A DNA stretch of 64,000 nt. Source: Pseudomonadales bacterium. Its GTDB lineage: Bacteria; Pseudomonadota; Gammaproteobacteria; Pseudomonadales; IMCC2047. Positions 43,275 to 51,073 of the stretch are shown piece after piece. A program made the translations under genes and the position numbers. The stretch lies in assembly GCA_024234615.1 (NCBI GenBank), contig JACKNY010000003.1:310001-374000 (forward strand), in the 5' to 3' direction. The first letter of the stretch is position 1, and each line of letters opens with the position of its first letter. Under the pieces are notes generated by a model. That model was not told the DNA's origin. It saw only the letters and a list, made by a program, of their open reading frames with translations, and made no database searches.

Positions 43275-43606
43275 ATTTTATTTTTTTATCATCCTCGGTT
43301 TAGTTTCGAGCGCACGAGACCCCAAACGCGACAAAAGTTTTTTGGCATCGAGGACTCTCGGTGCCATCAAGTTTTGGATTTTGCTGCCTCGATTTAGTAT
43401 GAAATGTGTCGACATCAAAGAGCCCACAAATTCATGATTCATCTGAGAGCGTTTGATGCATCCAAGCGTGATTCTAAGCACGGTGGTCGCCTTTCTCATT
43501 ACAACGTGTAGTATCCCGGTTTAAAACGTCTGTCAAAGGCGAATATTGAGTAGCAGGCTCCCCGTCTCCTAACCAATTCAGCAATCAAACTCCGTTGATT
43601 AGTCCG
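43275..43606. other. Intergenic region near an integrase remnant
   Basis: About 330 bases with no gene I can support. A minus-strand open frame at 43278-43499 (73 residues, basic) has no family features. The stretch is next to the truncated integrase and may be decayed element DNA. Confidence 0.45.
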
Positions 43607-43939
43607 TTAAGAAGCCATTGAATTAAAGGCTCCCTGGCCGTTCTCTTTAAGTAAATGTTCAGCCCTATCCGCAACAGATCTATAGTTAGCCGTTGCCATC
43701 GCCTCCTGATATTCTGGAAGAAAATAATCTATCAGTTCTTCTTGTTTCTCTGCTATAAACCTGAGTACTTCTTCCGCGCATACAACCAGCTTACGGGCTT
43801 CTCTCTTAGCTCTGGCTTTATGATGGGTTGTTAGGGCGAACTTAATCTCCCGCTGATGAAATACCCTTTTAAATCTTGAGGGAATAACGTAGTGGAAATG
43901 ATACCCTGAGGGTCTAAGTAAAAGATAGTCAGCCATCAC
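43607..43939 (-). pseudogene. Truncated tyrosine-recombinase (DUF6538-type N-terminus)
   Basis: A 110-residue open frame that resembles only the N-terminal part of DUF6538-type phage/island integrases: DYLLLRPSGYHFHYVIPSRF, then RVFHQREIKFALTTHHKARAKREARKL. Full proteins of the type have about 400 or more residues with R-H-R-Y catalytic motifs, none of which is present here. It ends about 100 bases from the 3' end of tmRNA, a favoured integration site. I read it as the leftover of an integrated element. A small intact protein is the alternative. Confidence 0.62.
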
Positions 43940-43992
43940 TTTGTACCCACGTTTTGTGCCTTTTTTGCAAATCGTGTATTTGATAGCTGCAT

Positions 43993-44032
43993 AAAAAAAA
44001 GCGGAAACCCTTGAATATAAAGGGCTCCCGCT
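43993..44032 (-). terminator. ssrA: Rho-independent terminator of tmRNA
   Basis: On the minus strand an imperfect stem (agcgggagccctt / aagggtttccgct) with a short loop is followed by eight T. It lies 7 bases beyond the tmRNA CCA end. Confidence 0.85.
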
Positions 44033-44038
44033 GTGTGG

Positions 44039-44395
44039 TGGTGGAGGCGGCGGGATTTGAACCCGCGTCCGTCAGTCCGCTGCTCGAGGCTCTACATGCT
44101 TAGGTCCGCTTATTGAGTTAACCGTTATCAGCCCAGCGGGCGGGACGATAACAGCGATCCTGAAAAGTGTTTAGCAGCGCTGCTTCAGGCACGCTTTGCT
44201 GCGATCTAGTTCTCTATGACAGTTGAGTCCTGTTTACTAGCATCCAGTATCAACCGCTAACAGGGTTTAAGCTGCTAGAGCGTAGTTTTCGTCGTTTGCG
44301 ACTATAACTATTACAGCTTTGGATTAACGAGATTGGCTGTCATCTCGGCATGCACCCGGAGGTTTGTAACCCACGTCGAATCCAGAATCGCCCCC
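44039..44395 (-). ncRNA. ssrA: tmRNA (ssrA), tag ANDENYALAA
   Basis: Transfer-messenger RNA of 357 bases that rescues stalled ribosomes together with SmpB. The 5' end GGGGGCGATTCTGGATTCGA pairs with the 3' end CGCCTCC-A-CCA to make the tRNA-like acceptor arm; the T-arm contains GGTTCAAATCC. The tag frame, 44267-44299 on the minus strand, reads ANDENYALAA then TAA, the same residues as the E. coli tag. smpB lies upstream on the same strand. The leader carries an rrn-like boxA and a long hairpin. Confidence 0.97.
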
Positions 44396-44449
44396 TGAAC
44401 TTCTCAGAGCACTTTTAAGGTCACATAAAAAGTGCTCTGAGAAGTTCAG
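44395..44449 (-). repeat. Perfect 22-bp inverted repeat abutting the tmRNA 5' end
   Basis: Arms 44395-44416 and 44428-44449 are exact reverse complements, with an 11-base loop (44417-44427). In the minus-strand transcript they fold into a 22-bp hairpin whose last base is the first base of the mature tmRNA acceptor stem. There is no T-run, so this is not a normal terminator. A processing stem for RNase III or RNase P is a possible role. Confidence 0.9.
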
Positions 44450-44480
44450 TATCAATAGATTCTGTATTTTGATGCGTTTT

Positions 44481-44500
44481 TAAATTGTTAAAGAGCTGTG
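44481..44500 (-). promoter_or_regulatory. rrn-type boxA sequence in the tmRNA leader
   Basis: The minus strand reads CACAGCTCTTTAACAATTTA. Its last 16 bases equal the E. coli rRNA-leader boxA core GCTCTTTAACAATTTA. A TATAAT-like -10 sits just upstream (about 44503-44508). In rrn operons boxA recruits NusB/NusE for antitermination. Its presence before tmRNA suggests the same, but this is inferred from the sequence match. Confidence 0.7.
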
Positions 44501-44586
44501 CCATTATAGGCTAATTCAACCAAGGGTTGGATTATATTTTGTTGCACAAGTTCAGTGCGCTGCTTTTCTTTAAATCAGTAATGGCT

Positions 44587-45066
44587 TTAGTGCTTGGCAT
44601 CATGCCTCACAACCCTCTGTTTTTCACGGTTCCAGTCGCGCTCTTTTTCGGTGGCGCGTTTATCGTGCTTCTTTTTCCCAGTTACTAGAGCGATCTCACA
44701 TTTCACTAGGTTTTTCTTCCAATACAACGCAAGAGGTACGCAGGTATGCCCCTTCTGCTCCGTTGCACTAAATAACTTACTCAGTTCTTTTTGATTAAGT
44801 AATAATTTGCGTGTACGAATCGGATCGGCAATCACATGCGTGGAGGCGGTGTTGAGGGGAGCGATATGCGCGCCGAGTAGCCAGGCTTCATGGTCTTTCA
44901 AAAGCACGTAGCTCTCTGTCAGTTGCGCTTTGCCTGCACGTAAACTTTTTACCTCCCATCCGGCCAGGACTAATCCAGCTTCGAACTTCTCTTCGATATG
45001 GTATTCGTGGCGCGCTTTTTTATTGAGCGCTATGGTTCCGGGTGAGGTTTTCTGCTTTTTAGCCAT
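44587..45066 (-). CDS. smpB: SsrA-binding protein SmpB
   Basis: A 159-residue RNA-binding protein that carries tmRNA to stalled ribosomes. Typical features are NKKARHEYHIEEKFEAGLVLAGWEVKSLR, the GAHIAPL stretch, the LLLNQKELSKL segment, and the lysine-rich C-terminal tail (KKKHDKRATEKERDWNREK) that enters the mRNA channel. It lies directly upstream of ssrA on the same strand, the usual order. Confidence 0.95.
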   Translation of the reverse strand: MAKKQKTSPGTIALNKKARHEYHIEEKFEAGLVLAGWEVKSLRAGKAQLTESYVLLKDHEAWLLGAHIAPLNTASTHVIADPIRTRKLLLNQKELSKLFSATEQKGHTCVPLALYWKKNLVKCEIALVTGKKKHDKRATEKERDWNREKQRVVRHDAKH

Positions 45067-45106
45067 GGCGCGGCATTATATCGGCATGATGCACTCTTGA
45101 ATACGG

Positions 45107-46528
45107 CTAGCCAATTAAACTGATACCAAAATATTTTAGCACCACGGTATTTATGAAAATCACCGCAAGAATAAAAGGTATTAAGGTGCTTAAAGAAAAA
45201 GTAACGTACCTTTCCAACAATGAGCCTTTGTAGTTAGGCGCACCAAGCTCCAGTTCCGCATCAAGATTAGCCTTTTTCCATTTGTAGGTGACAAACAAAC
45301 AAATAATGAGCCCGTTTAGCGGTAATATAGTGTCGTAAAAAACATCGATGATTACGTCAAAGAAAGATTTAGTTTGTCCCGCATAATTTACGAATTCAGT
45401 CAAAAATCTCATATCCCCAAAAGACAAAATGCAACAAAGTGTCAGCACGCCGGCACCAGTGCAGAGAACGACCAAGCTTTTGCCGCGGCTATAGCCAAGC
45501 TCATCTTGCAGACTGGCAAGCGGGACTTGCATGATAGAAACCTGAGATGTGAGCGCTGCAAAAAACACTAACAAGAAAAATACCGAGGCGACAATACTGG
45601 CGCCTAAGTAACCGATCGAGCTTTGTAGCGCAAGAAATATTTTTGGTAAAAAGCTGAAAATTAAGGAAATAGAGGAGTCAGATAACTCTGCGGTATTAGT
45701 GTTAGGATTGAACGAAAAAATAGCAGGAATAATTAATAAGCCCGCCAAGAAGGCGACTCCCGTATCCGCCAGTGCTACCATTTTTCCAGAAGCGGGGATG
45801 TTATTATTCTGCTTCATGTAGGAACCATAGGTAATCAAAATCCCCATACCAAGCGACAAGGAAAAGAACGCTTGGCTAAGAGCGCCGTTAAGCACTGTCG
45901 GAGTGAGCTTCTTGATGTCAGGAATAAGATAAAATTTAACACCTGACAAAGCATTATCGAGAGTGAGCACAAAAATCACCAATCCAATCAGCATAAAAAA
46001 GAGCGTCGGCATCATCAACTTAGCGCCACGCTCAATTCCTTCGGCAACTCCCTGATAGAGGATAAAGACTATTAGACTGGTCAGTAGCACCAGCAAAAAA
46101 TATACCTGCTTGCTGGTAATGAAAGCGTTAAAATAGTTCGCTTGCCCCAACAAATCCAGATTACCAAACACCGCGCCAACGAGATATCCCAATATCCAAA
46201 CAGTAATAACCATATAGAAAACGGCAATCATAAAGGGCGTAATAACAGATAACCAACCACCCAATTGCCAGATCTTACTATCTGGCGCCAACCTTTTATA
46301 CGCGCCGATTGGGTTGCGTTGTGAATGGCGCCCGAGCGAGAGTTCCGCCAGCATAACTGGCAAACAAATGAGAACAACGAAGACGGCATAAACAATTAAA
46401 AAAGCGGCACCACCGTTTTTTGTGGCGTTAACAGGAAATCCTACTAAATTTCCAATTCCGACGGCAGAACCGGCTGCGGCAAGGATAAAGCCTATTTTTG
46501 AGCCAAACTGTTCACGCTTGATTGACAT
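45107..46528 (-). CDS. Sodium-dependent NSS/SNF-family transporter
   Basis: A 473-residue inner-membrane symporter with about 12 hydrophobic segments. The N-terminal FILAAAGSAVGIGNLVGFP contains the Gly-rich Na+ and substrate site of the NSS family (LeuT fold), and the KNGGAAFLIVY and MLAELSLGRHS segments follow as in LeuT-type proteins. The substrate is probably an amino acid. This position between smpB and ratA is also known from Pseudomonas. Its stop is 40 bases from the start of smpB. Confidence 0.9.
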   Translation of the reverse strand: MSIKREQFGSKIGFILAAAGSAVGIGNLVGFPVNATKNGGAAFLIVYAVFVVLICLPVMLAELSLGRHSQRNPIGAYKRLAPDSKIWQLGGWLSVITPFMIAVFYMVITVWILGYLVGAVFGNLDLLGQANYFNAFITSKQVYFLLVLLTSLIVFILYQGVAEGIERGAKLMMPTLFFMLIGLVIFVLTLDNALSGVKFYLIPDIKKLTPTVLNGALSQAFFSLSLGMGILITYGSYMKQNNNIPASGKMVALADTGVAFLAGLLIIPAIFSFNPNTNTAELSDSSISLIFSFLPKIFLALQSSIGYLGASIVASVFFLLVFFAALTSQVSIMQVPLASLQDELGYSRGKSLVVLCTGAGVLTLCCILSFGDMRFLTEFVNYAGQTKSFFDVIIDVFYDTILPLNGLIICLFVTYKWKKANLDAELELGAPNYKGSLLERYVTFSLSTLIPFILAVIFINTVVLKYFGISLIG

Positions 46529-46727
46529 ATTTTCCTCATTGGCAGTTTTATAATTATTATCATCGGCTTATAACTATTATCCTCGACCTTGCCGTTCAGG
46601 CGGATTGATATTATCAATTTTGCACTCACCTGTCTTTTCTTAACTCGATCTTGATCACTACTGTTGGCTTGTTAAGGTCTAACCACTACAATCCACTCTT
46701 GAATAGGTAAAACAGTTTGGAGTAGAT

Positions 46728-47159
46728 GTGGCGAAAATCCATCGCAGTGCTTTAGTCATGCATTCGGCAAAAACCATGTTTGGACTGGTTAACGATATCC
46801 GCTCCTATCCAAAGTTTTTGCCTTGGTGCGCAAATGCGAAGCTTATTAGCGACGGTCCTTCAGAAATGGTCGCAAGCCTAAAAATCGCGAAGGGTAAAAT
46901 TGGGCACAAATTTACCACCAGGAACCAGTTATCAGAAAATGAGCGGATTGAGATGGAGCTTATCGACGGTCCTTTTAAATATCTTAAAGGCGTCTGGCAA
47001 TTCAAGCCTTTACACGATCACGCGTGCAAAGTATCACTGGATTTGGACTTTGAGTTTTCCGGGCGTTTAACGGCGATGGCCCTCAGCACGCTATTTAACG
47101 AAGCGGCAAACACAATGGTGGATGCCTTTTGTAAACGAGCGAATGAAATTTATGGATAA
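46728..47159 (+). CDS. ratA: RatA/Coq10-like START-domain protein
   Basis: A 143-residue START-fold protein. MHSAKTMFGLVNDIRSYPKFLPWC and the FKYLKGVWQFKPL segment are family signatures. Named RatA in E. coli, where a toxin role blocking 70S assembly was proposed; the mitochondrial homologue Coq10 binds ubiquinone, and a lipid-binding role is equally possible. The start is GTG at 46728. It overlaps rnfH by 8 bases. Confidence 0.9.
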   Translation: MAKIHRSALVMHSAKTMFGLVNDIRSYPKFLPWCANAKLISDGPSEMVASLKIAKGKIGHKFTTRNQLSENERIEMELIDGPFKYLKGVWQFKPLHDHACKVSLDLDFEFSGRLTAMALSTLFNEAANTMVDAFCKRANEIYG

Positions 47160-47484
47160 CGACAATCAAATCTTAGTTGAAGTGGCTTATGCGCTGCCCA
47201 ATAAGCAGATCATCATCCCTGTAAAAATTGAGGGCAACGCCACTATCTATCAAGCCGCTTTAAAGTCTGGGATCACTAACCAATTTAGTCAGATTGATTT
47301 GGAAAAAGACCCTATGGGTGTTTTTGGCAAGATGGTGAAAGATCCTAAATCTGAGACTGTCAAAGCGGGCGATAGAGTGGAAATTTACCGTCCTCTTTTA
47401 ATCGACCCCAAGGCATCTCGCGTCAAGCGAGCCGATAAAGCTAAGCAGCAAAAAGTTACCACTTCGGATGAAGCCAGGGATTAA
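47152..47484 (+). CDS. RnfH family ubiquitin-like protein
   Basis: A 110-residue protein of the RnfH family (beta-grasp fold), usually encoded beside ratA. Motifs are VEVAYALPNKQIIIPVKI, the GITNQFSQIDLEKDPMGVFGK segment and DRVEIYRPLLIDPKASRVKRA at the C-terminus. ATG at 47152 is chosen; in-frame ATGs at 47122 and 47143 are alternatives. Function is unproven; the name comes from its link to rnf loci in other bacteria. Its 3' end overlaps the bamE stop by 4 bases. Confidence 0.9.
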   Translation: MDNDNQILVEVAYALPNKQIIIPVKIEGNATIYQAALKSGITNQFSQIDLEKDPMGVFGKMVKDPKSETVKAGDRVEIYRPLLIDPKASRVKRADKAKQQKVTTSDEARD

Positions 47485-47882
47485 GGTTGAGAACCGGGCA
47501 AATAGTCGCCTTCAAAATGACTTAGCCGATCATTTTCAAAATAAAGCGCAACACTTTCCTGCTCCCGTTTTTTTCCGCCAGGCTGCAAACTATAAACATA
47601 GTCCCAACGCTTTTGATTAAAAGTGTCCATGATCAAAGGTGTCCCCATCACAAATTGCACTTGACGCTTGGTCATACCGGGCTTGAGCTGATCGACCATT
47701 TCCTGAGTAATCACGTTACCCTGCTGAATATCTATTTTATAGACACCTGGAAAACCAGTTAATTTGGGCACTCCCAGCTTTGGCAATTTTGGAGTTGGGA
47801 CCTTTGGCAGATACGAACAACCGCCCATCCCAATCAGACTGAGACAGGAAAAGAGTAGCACTATATTTACAGTTAATCTCAC
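47481..47882 (-). CDS. bamE: Outer-membrane protein assembly factor BamE
   Basis: A 133-residue lipoprotein of the BAM complex that assists beta-barrel insertion. The signal peptide ends at GMGGC with the lipidated Cys22. A Pro-rich linker (KVPTPKLPKLGVPK) leads to the SmpA/OmlA domain: IDIQQGNVITQEMVDQLKPGMTK, QVQFVMGTPL and WDYVYSLQPGG. It is divergent from fur, as in Pseudomonas (omlA-fur). Confidence 0.94.
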   Translation of the reverse strand: MRLTVNIVLLFSCLSLIGMGGCSYLPKVPTPKLPKLGVPKLTGFPGVYKIDIQQGNVITQEMVDQLKPGMTKRQVQFVMGTPLIMDTFNQKRWDYVYSLQPGGKKREQESVALYFENDRLSHFEGDYLPGSQP

Positions 47883-47963
47883 GATAGATGTTCCAATTAG
47901 GGTGCGAAAAATAGCATAATAGCGAAATTCTGCTGAAAAAAGCTAGAGGGGTAGTTTGCGAGC

Positions 47964-48380
47964 ATGTCGGAAGAAAATCAAGAGTTGCGTAACGTTGGAC
48001 TGAAGGTAACCGTGCCCAGGGTGAAGATATTACAACTCCTGGAAGAATCTAATGTCCACCACATGTCCGCTGAAGATGTTTATAAGGCATTGCTAGAGAC
48101 AGGTGATGATGTTGGCCTGGCAACCGTCTATCGAGTATTAACGCAATTTGAAACCGCTGGCCTGGTTAAACGGCACCATTTTGAAGGTGGCCGTTCCGTA
48201 TTCGAGCTGACGTCCAATAAACATCATGACCACATGGTTTGTGTGAAATGCGGCTCAGTGAAAGAATTTCTTGATGAGCTGATTGAGCAGCGGCAACAAG
48301 AAATTGCCGACAAAGCGGACTTCCAGGTCACCGACCATAGCCACTACATATACGGGCTCTGTAAAAACTGCCATTCTTAA
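47964..48380 (+). CDS. fur: Ferric uptake regulator Fur
   Basis: A 138-residue iron-dependent repressor. The N-terminal winged helix includes VTVPRVKILQLLEESN and LATVYRVLTQFETAGLV; metal sites include HHDHMVC in the dimerisation half. Structural zinc cysteines appear as CVKCG and CKNC at the end. It would regulate the Fur-like sites found before the TonB receptor and bfd in this window. It is divergent from bamE and convergent with recN. Confidence 0.96.
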   Translation: MSEENQELRNVGLKVTVPRVKILQLLEESNVHHMSAEDVYKALLETGDDVGLATVYRVLTQFETAGLVKRHHFEGGRSVFELTSNKHHDHMVCVKCGSVKEFLDELIEQRQQEIADKADFQVTDHSHYIYGLCKNCHS

Positions 48381-48386
48381 CAGGCT

Positions 48387-50072
48387 TCACTCAGCTCCTT
48401 GAGCAATCATTTCTTCGGCATGGGCGAGGGTTTGATCTGTTAGTTTAATACCGCCAAGCATACGTGCTACTTCCGATATTTTCTCCCGGCGGGATAAAGT
48501 CGTCACCTGCGAATCCGTACTATCCACACCGATATTTTTACTAACGTATAGATGATGGTGCGCCTTTGCCGCCACCTGTGGCTGATGGGTAACACAAATA
48601 ACCTGGCCTTTGGCACCGATTGTCCTGAGCAATTGACCGACAATTTCTGCCGTAGCACCACCGATGCCAACATCCACCTCATCAAACAGCAGGGTTGGCG
48701 TGTCTGTCCTGCTCGCCAATATTACCTGTATCGCTAAACTAATGCGTGAAAGCTCCCCTCCAGAAGCCACCTTTTGCAAAGACCGCGGGAGCTGGCCAGG
48801 ATTGGTGCTGACCAGAAACTCAACATCTTCACCGCCATAGGGTGACAGCGTCGATTGATGATGAGGTGTTAATTGCGTGACAAAACAACTCCCAGGCATC
48901 CCTAGGGTATGCATATGCATGGAAATTTGCTCGTTTAGCCGTTCCGCAAACTCATTTCGAGCAGCACTTAAACTCTCCGCCAAGCTGGCGTAGGCCGCTT
49001 TTGCCGCGTTACTTTGTGCCTTAAGAGACTGAATTACATCATCGATATTATCCCTCTGAAGAAACTCATCCTTGAGCGTTGCCAAGGTTTGAATAAGCTC
49101 GCCCGGCTGCACTCGGTGCTTCCGCGCAAGCTGGTGCGCCTCACCGATACGCTGTTCCACTAATTGAAGTCGCTCAGGGTTGACCTCAATGCGACCCAGG
49201 TATTGCTGGAGACTTCGGTTCGCCTCTTCAATCTGAATTTTTGCGCTCTCCAAAAGAGCAACGCAATTTTGCAGGTCTGGATTTTCATCCGCCCTAAGCT
49301 GATCGCTTAAACGAATTGCCTGTCCGATTAGTGATAAACAGTCCGCATAAGCGTCATTGCTTTCCTCAGAGCTACACAGCGCACTTATTTGTTGACCAAT
49401 GGCTAATATATGTTCTGCATTGGAGAGGCGATCATGATCAAGTTCTAATTGCTCAATTTCACCCTCCTGTAAGTTTAGCGCTGTCAGCTCATCAAGCTGG
49501 TAACTGATAAGCTCCTGCTGGGCACGCTGCTGTTCAAGCTGGCCAGTAATCTCTAATAATTTTCTTTCCGCGTCGGACCAGTTTTGATAGGTCAGCGCTA
49601 TTTTCTCAACAAGTGAAGTGACACCCGCATATTTATCTAACAACTGCCGGTGAACGGTTTTTTTTAATAACGATTGATGTTCGTGCTGACCGTGAATATC
49701 CAGCAAAGCTTCACCCAAGGTCCTAATCTGCTGCAGTGTTGCCGGACTGGCATTGATAAATGCTTTGGAACGGCCGTCCGTCGACAAGATACGGCGAATA
49801 ATGCATTCTTCGCTCGCGAACTCATGCTCTCTAAGCCAGGCGCCAGCTTCGGTGTCCGGTGCAACGTCAAATACGGCTGTTATTTCAGCTCGATCCTCGC
49901 CATCCCGAATAACACTATTATCGGCACGATCACCCAGAACCAGCCCGAGCGCATCTATCATAATAGATTTACCCGCGCCAGTTTCTCCGGTAATCACCGT
50001 TAATCCATTGCCCAGTTCAATATCAAGCGCACGAACCACAGCAAAATTTTTGATGCTTAAATGTGTTAACAC
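48387..50072 (-). CDS. recN: DNA repair protein RecN
   Basis: SMC-like ATPase of 561 residues that acts in double-strand break repair. N-terminal LSIKNFAVVRALDIELGNGLTVITGETGAGKS carries Walker A; the middle is a long coiled coil; the C-terminus has FLVSTNPGQLPRSLQKVASGGELSRISLA (signature) and TPTLLFDEVDVGIGG (Walker B). It faces grpE across a 270-base gap that includes a sigma-32-type promoter. No clear LexA box was identified. Confidence 0.95.
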   Translation of the reverse strand: MLTHLSIKNFAVVRALDIELGNGLTVITGETGAGKSIMIDALGLVLGDRADNSVIRDGEDRAEITAVFDVAPDTEAGAWLREHEFASEECIIRRILSTDGRSKAFINASPATLQQIRTLGEALLDIHGQHEHQSLLKKTVHRQLLDKYAGVTSLVEKIALTYQNWSDAERKLLEITGQLEQQRAQQELISYQLDELTALNLQEGEIEQLELDHDRLSNAEHILAIGQQISALCSSEESNDAYADCLSLIGQAIRLSDQLRADENPDLQNCVALLESAKIQIEEANRSLQQYLGRIEVNPERLQLVEQRIGEAHQLARKHRVQPGELIQTLATLKDEFLQRDNIDDVIQSLKAQSNAAKAAYASLAESLSAARNEFAERLNEQISMHMHTLGMPGSCFVTQLTPHHQSTLSPYGGEDVEFLVSTNPGQLPRSLQKVASGGELSRISLAIQVILASRTDTPTLLFDEVDVGIGGATAEIVGQLLRTIGAKGQVICVTHQPQVAAKAHHHLYVSKNIGVDSTDSQVTTLSRREKISEVARMLGGIKLTDQTLAHAEEMIAQGAE

Positions 50073-50259
50073 CTGAACCGTATTATTTTTTGGAAGTGTT
50101 TAATGGGTTACCGCAATATTTTGATAGCTGACTTTATAATGGAAATGACCAGGGCTTGGCAACAGCAGAAAAAATCTCGGACGCAAGTATAAGCGCCAAG
50201 CATTGGCCAAGACAGTACATCGACACAGCTCAAGCGACAATATTTATTTTTGAAAAAAT

Positions 50260-50287
50260 CTTGAATCAAGACCTCTAGACCCCATAT
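50260..50287 (+). promoter_or_regulatory. Sigma-32 type heat-shock promoter of grpE
   Basis: CTTGAA, a 14-base spacer and CCCCATAT match the RpoH consensus (CTTGAA-N13-15-CCCCATNT) at every defined base. It lies about 55 bases upstream of the grpE ATG. Confidence 0.82.
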
Positions 50288-50341
50288 AGCTTAGCGCATC
50301 TTAACCGATTACGACGGCGATATCTTGGAGGTTAATTACCG

Positions 50342-50962
50342 ATGGCGGAAAACGAATCTATGTCCGAGCAAGAAAATACTATGAACGACGGCGCTGAGTC
50401 GCAACAAACTGAGTCGGAACTGTTGGAAGATACTGACAATGTCTCTGAATTTGCAAGCACAGAAGATTTATTAGCCAAGCTGACAGACGCCTTACAACAA
50501 GCAGAGCATCAAAAAGATATAGCTCTCCGCTCACAGGCTGAATTGCATAATATTCGCAGACGGGCAGAACGTGATGTTGAACATGCTCATAAATTCGGCT
50601 TAGAAAAAATCACCCAAGAATTATTGCCGGTGGTTGATAGTTTAGAGCGTGCACTGGATGCTTCCGGAGATGACAATGATTTTGTCAAAGCAATGCGTGA
50701 AGGTATCGAGCTGACGCTGAACATGCTACTCAAAGCATTAGCCAAATTCCAAATTGAGCCAGTAAACCCGGAGGGAGAGCCTTTTGATCCGGCATTCCAC
50801 CAAGCGGTATCCATGATAGAGCAAAATACAGTGGAACCGAATACAGTCGTTCATGTAATGCAAAAGGGGTATACCTTGCACGGACGAATTGTGCGCCCAG
50901 CAATGGTTGTGGTCGCCAAGACAGCGGAAGGAGATGCACCAAAAATAGATGAGAAGGCTTGA
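50342..50962 (+). CDS. grpE: Nucleotide exchange factor GrpE
   Basis: A 206-residue dimeric co-chaperone that releases ADP from DnaK. The N-terminal third is acidic and low-complexity; a long helix follows (RSQAELHNIRRRAERDVEHAHKFGLEKI), then ELLPVVDSLERALD and the C-terminal beta domain with FDPAFHQAVSM and GYTLHGRIVRPAMV. GGAGG precedes the ATG. It starts the heat-shock block grpE-dnaK-dnaJ, behind a sigma-32-type promoter. Confidence 0.95.
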   Translation: MAENESMSEQENTMNDGAESQQTESELLEDTDNVSEFASTEDLLAKLTDALQQAEHQKDIALRSQAELHNIRRRAERDVEHAHKFGLEKITQELLPVVDSLERALDASGDDNDFVKAMREGIELTLNMLLKALAKFQIEPVNPEGEPFDPAFHQAVSMIEQNTVEPNTVVHVMQKGYTLHGRIVRPAMVVVAKTAEGDAPKIDEKA

Positions 50963-50985
50963 AAAAGCGTAAATCATTCCAATAT
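50958..50985 (+). promoter_or_regulatory. Possible second sigma-32 promoter before dnaK
   Basis: CTTGAA, a 14-base spacer and TCCAATAT; the -35 is perfect but the -10 matches five of seven defined bases. It overlaps the end of grpE, so dnaK could be transcribed from here as well as from the grpE promoter. Confidence 0.4.
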
Positions 50986-51073
50986 TAGAAACTAATTCCA
51001 AGCTATTTGAAGCGGCGCGCAAACGCCACCTTGTTAAAATTGTAAAAGTTAAACTGAATCTGGAGTAAAGATA

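Noticed and set aside
43278..43499. Minus-strand open frame of 73 residues after the GNAT gene
   Set aside because: Basic and short with no family match; could be decayed element DNA, so it was left as intergenic.
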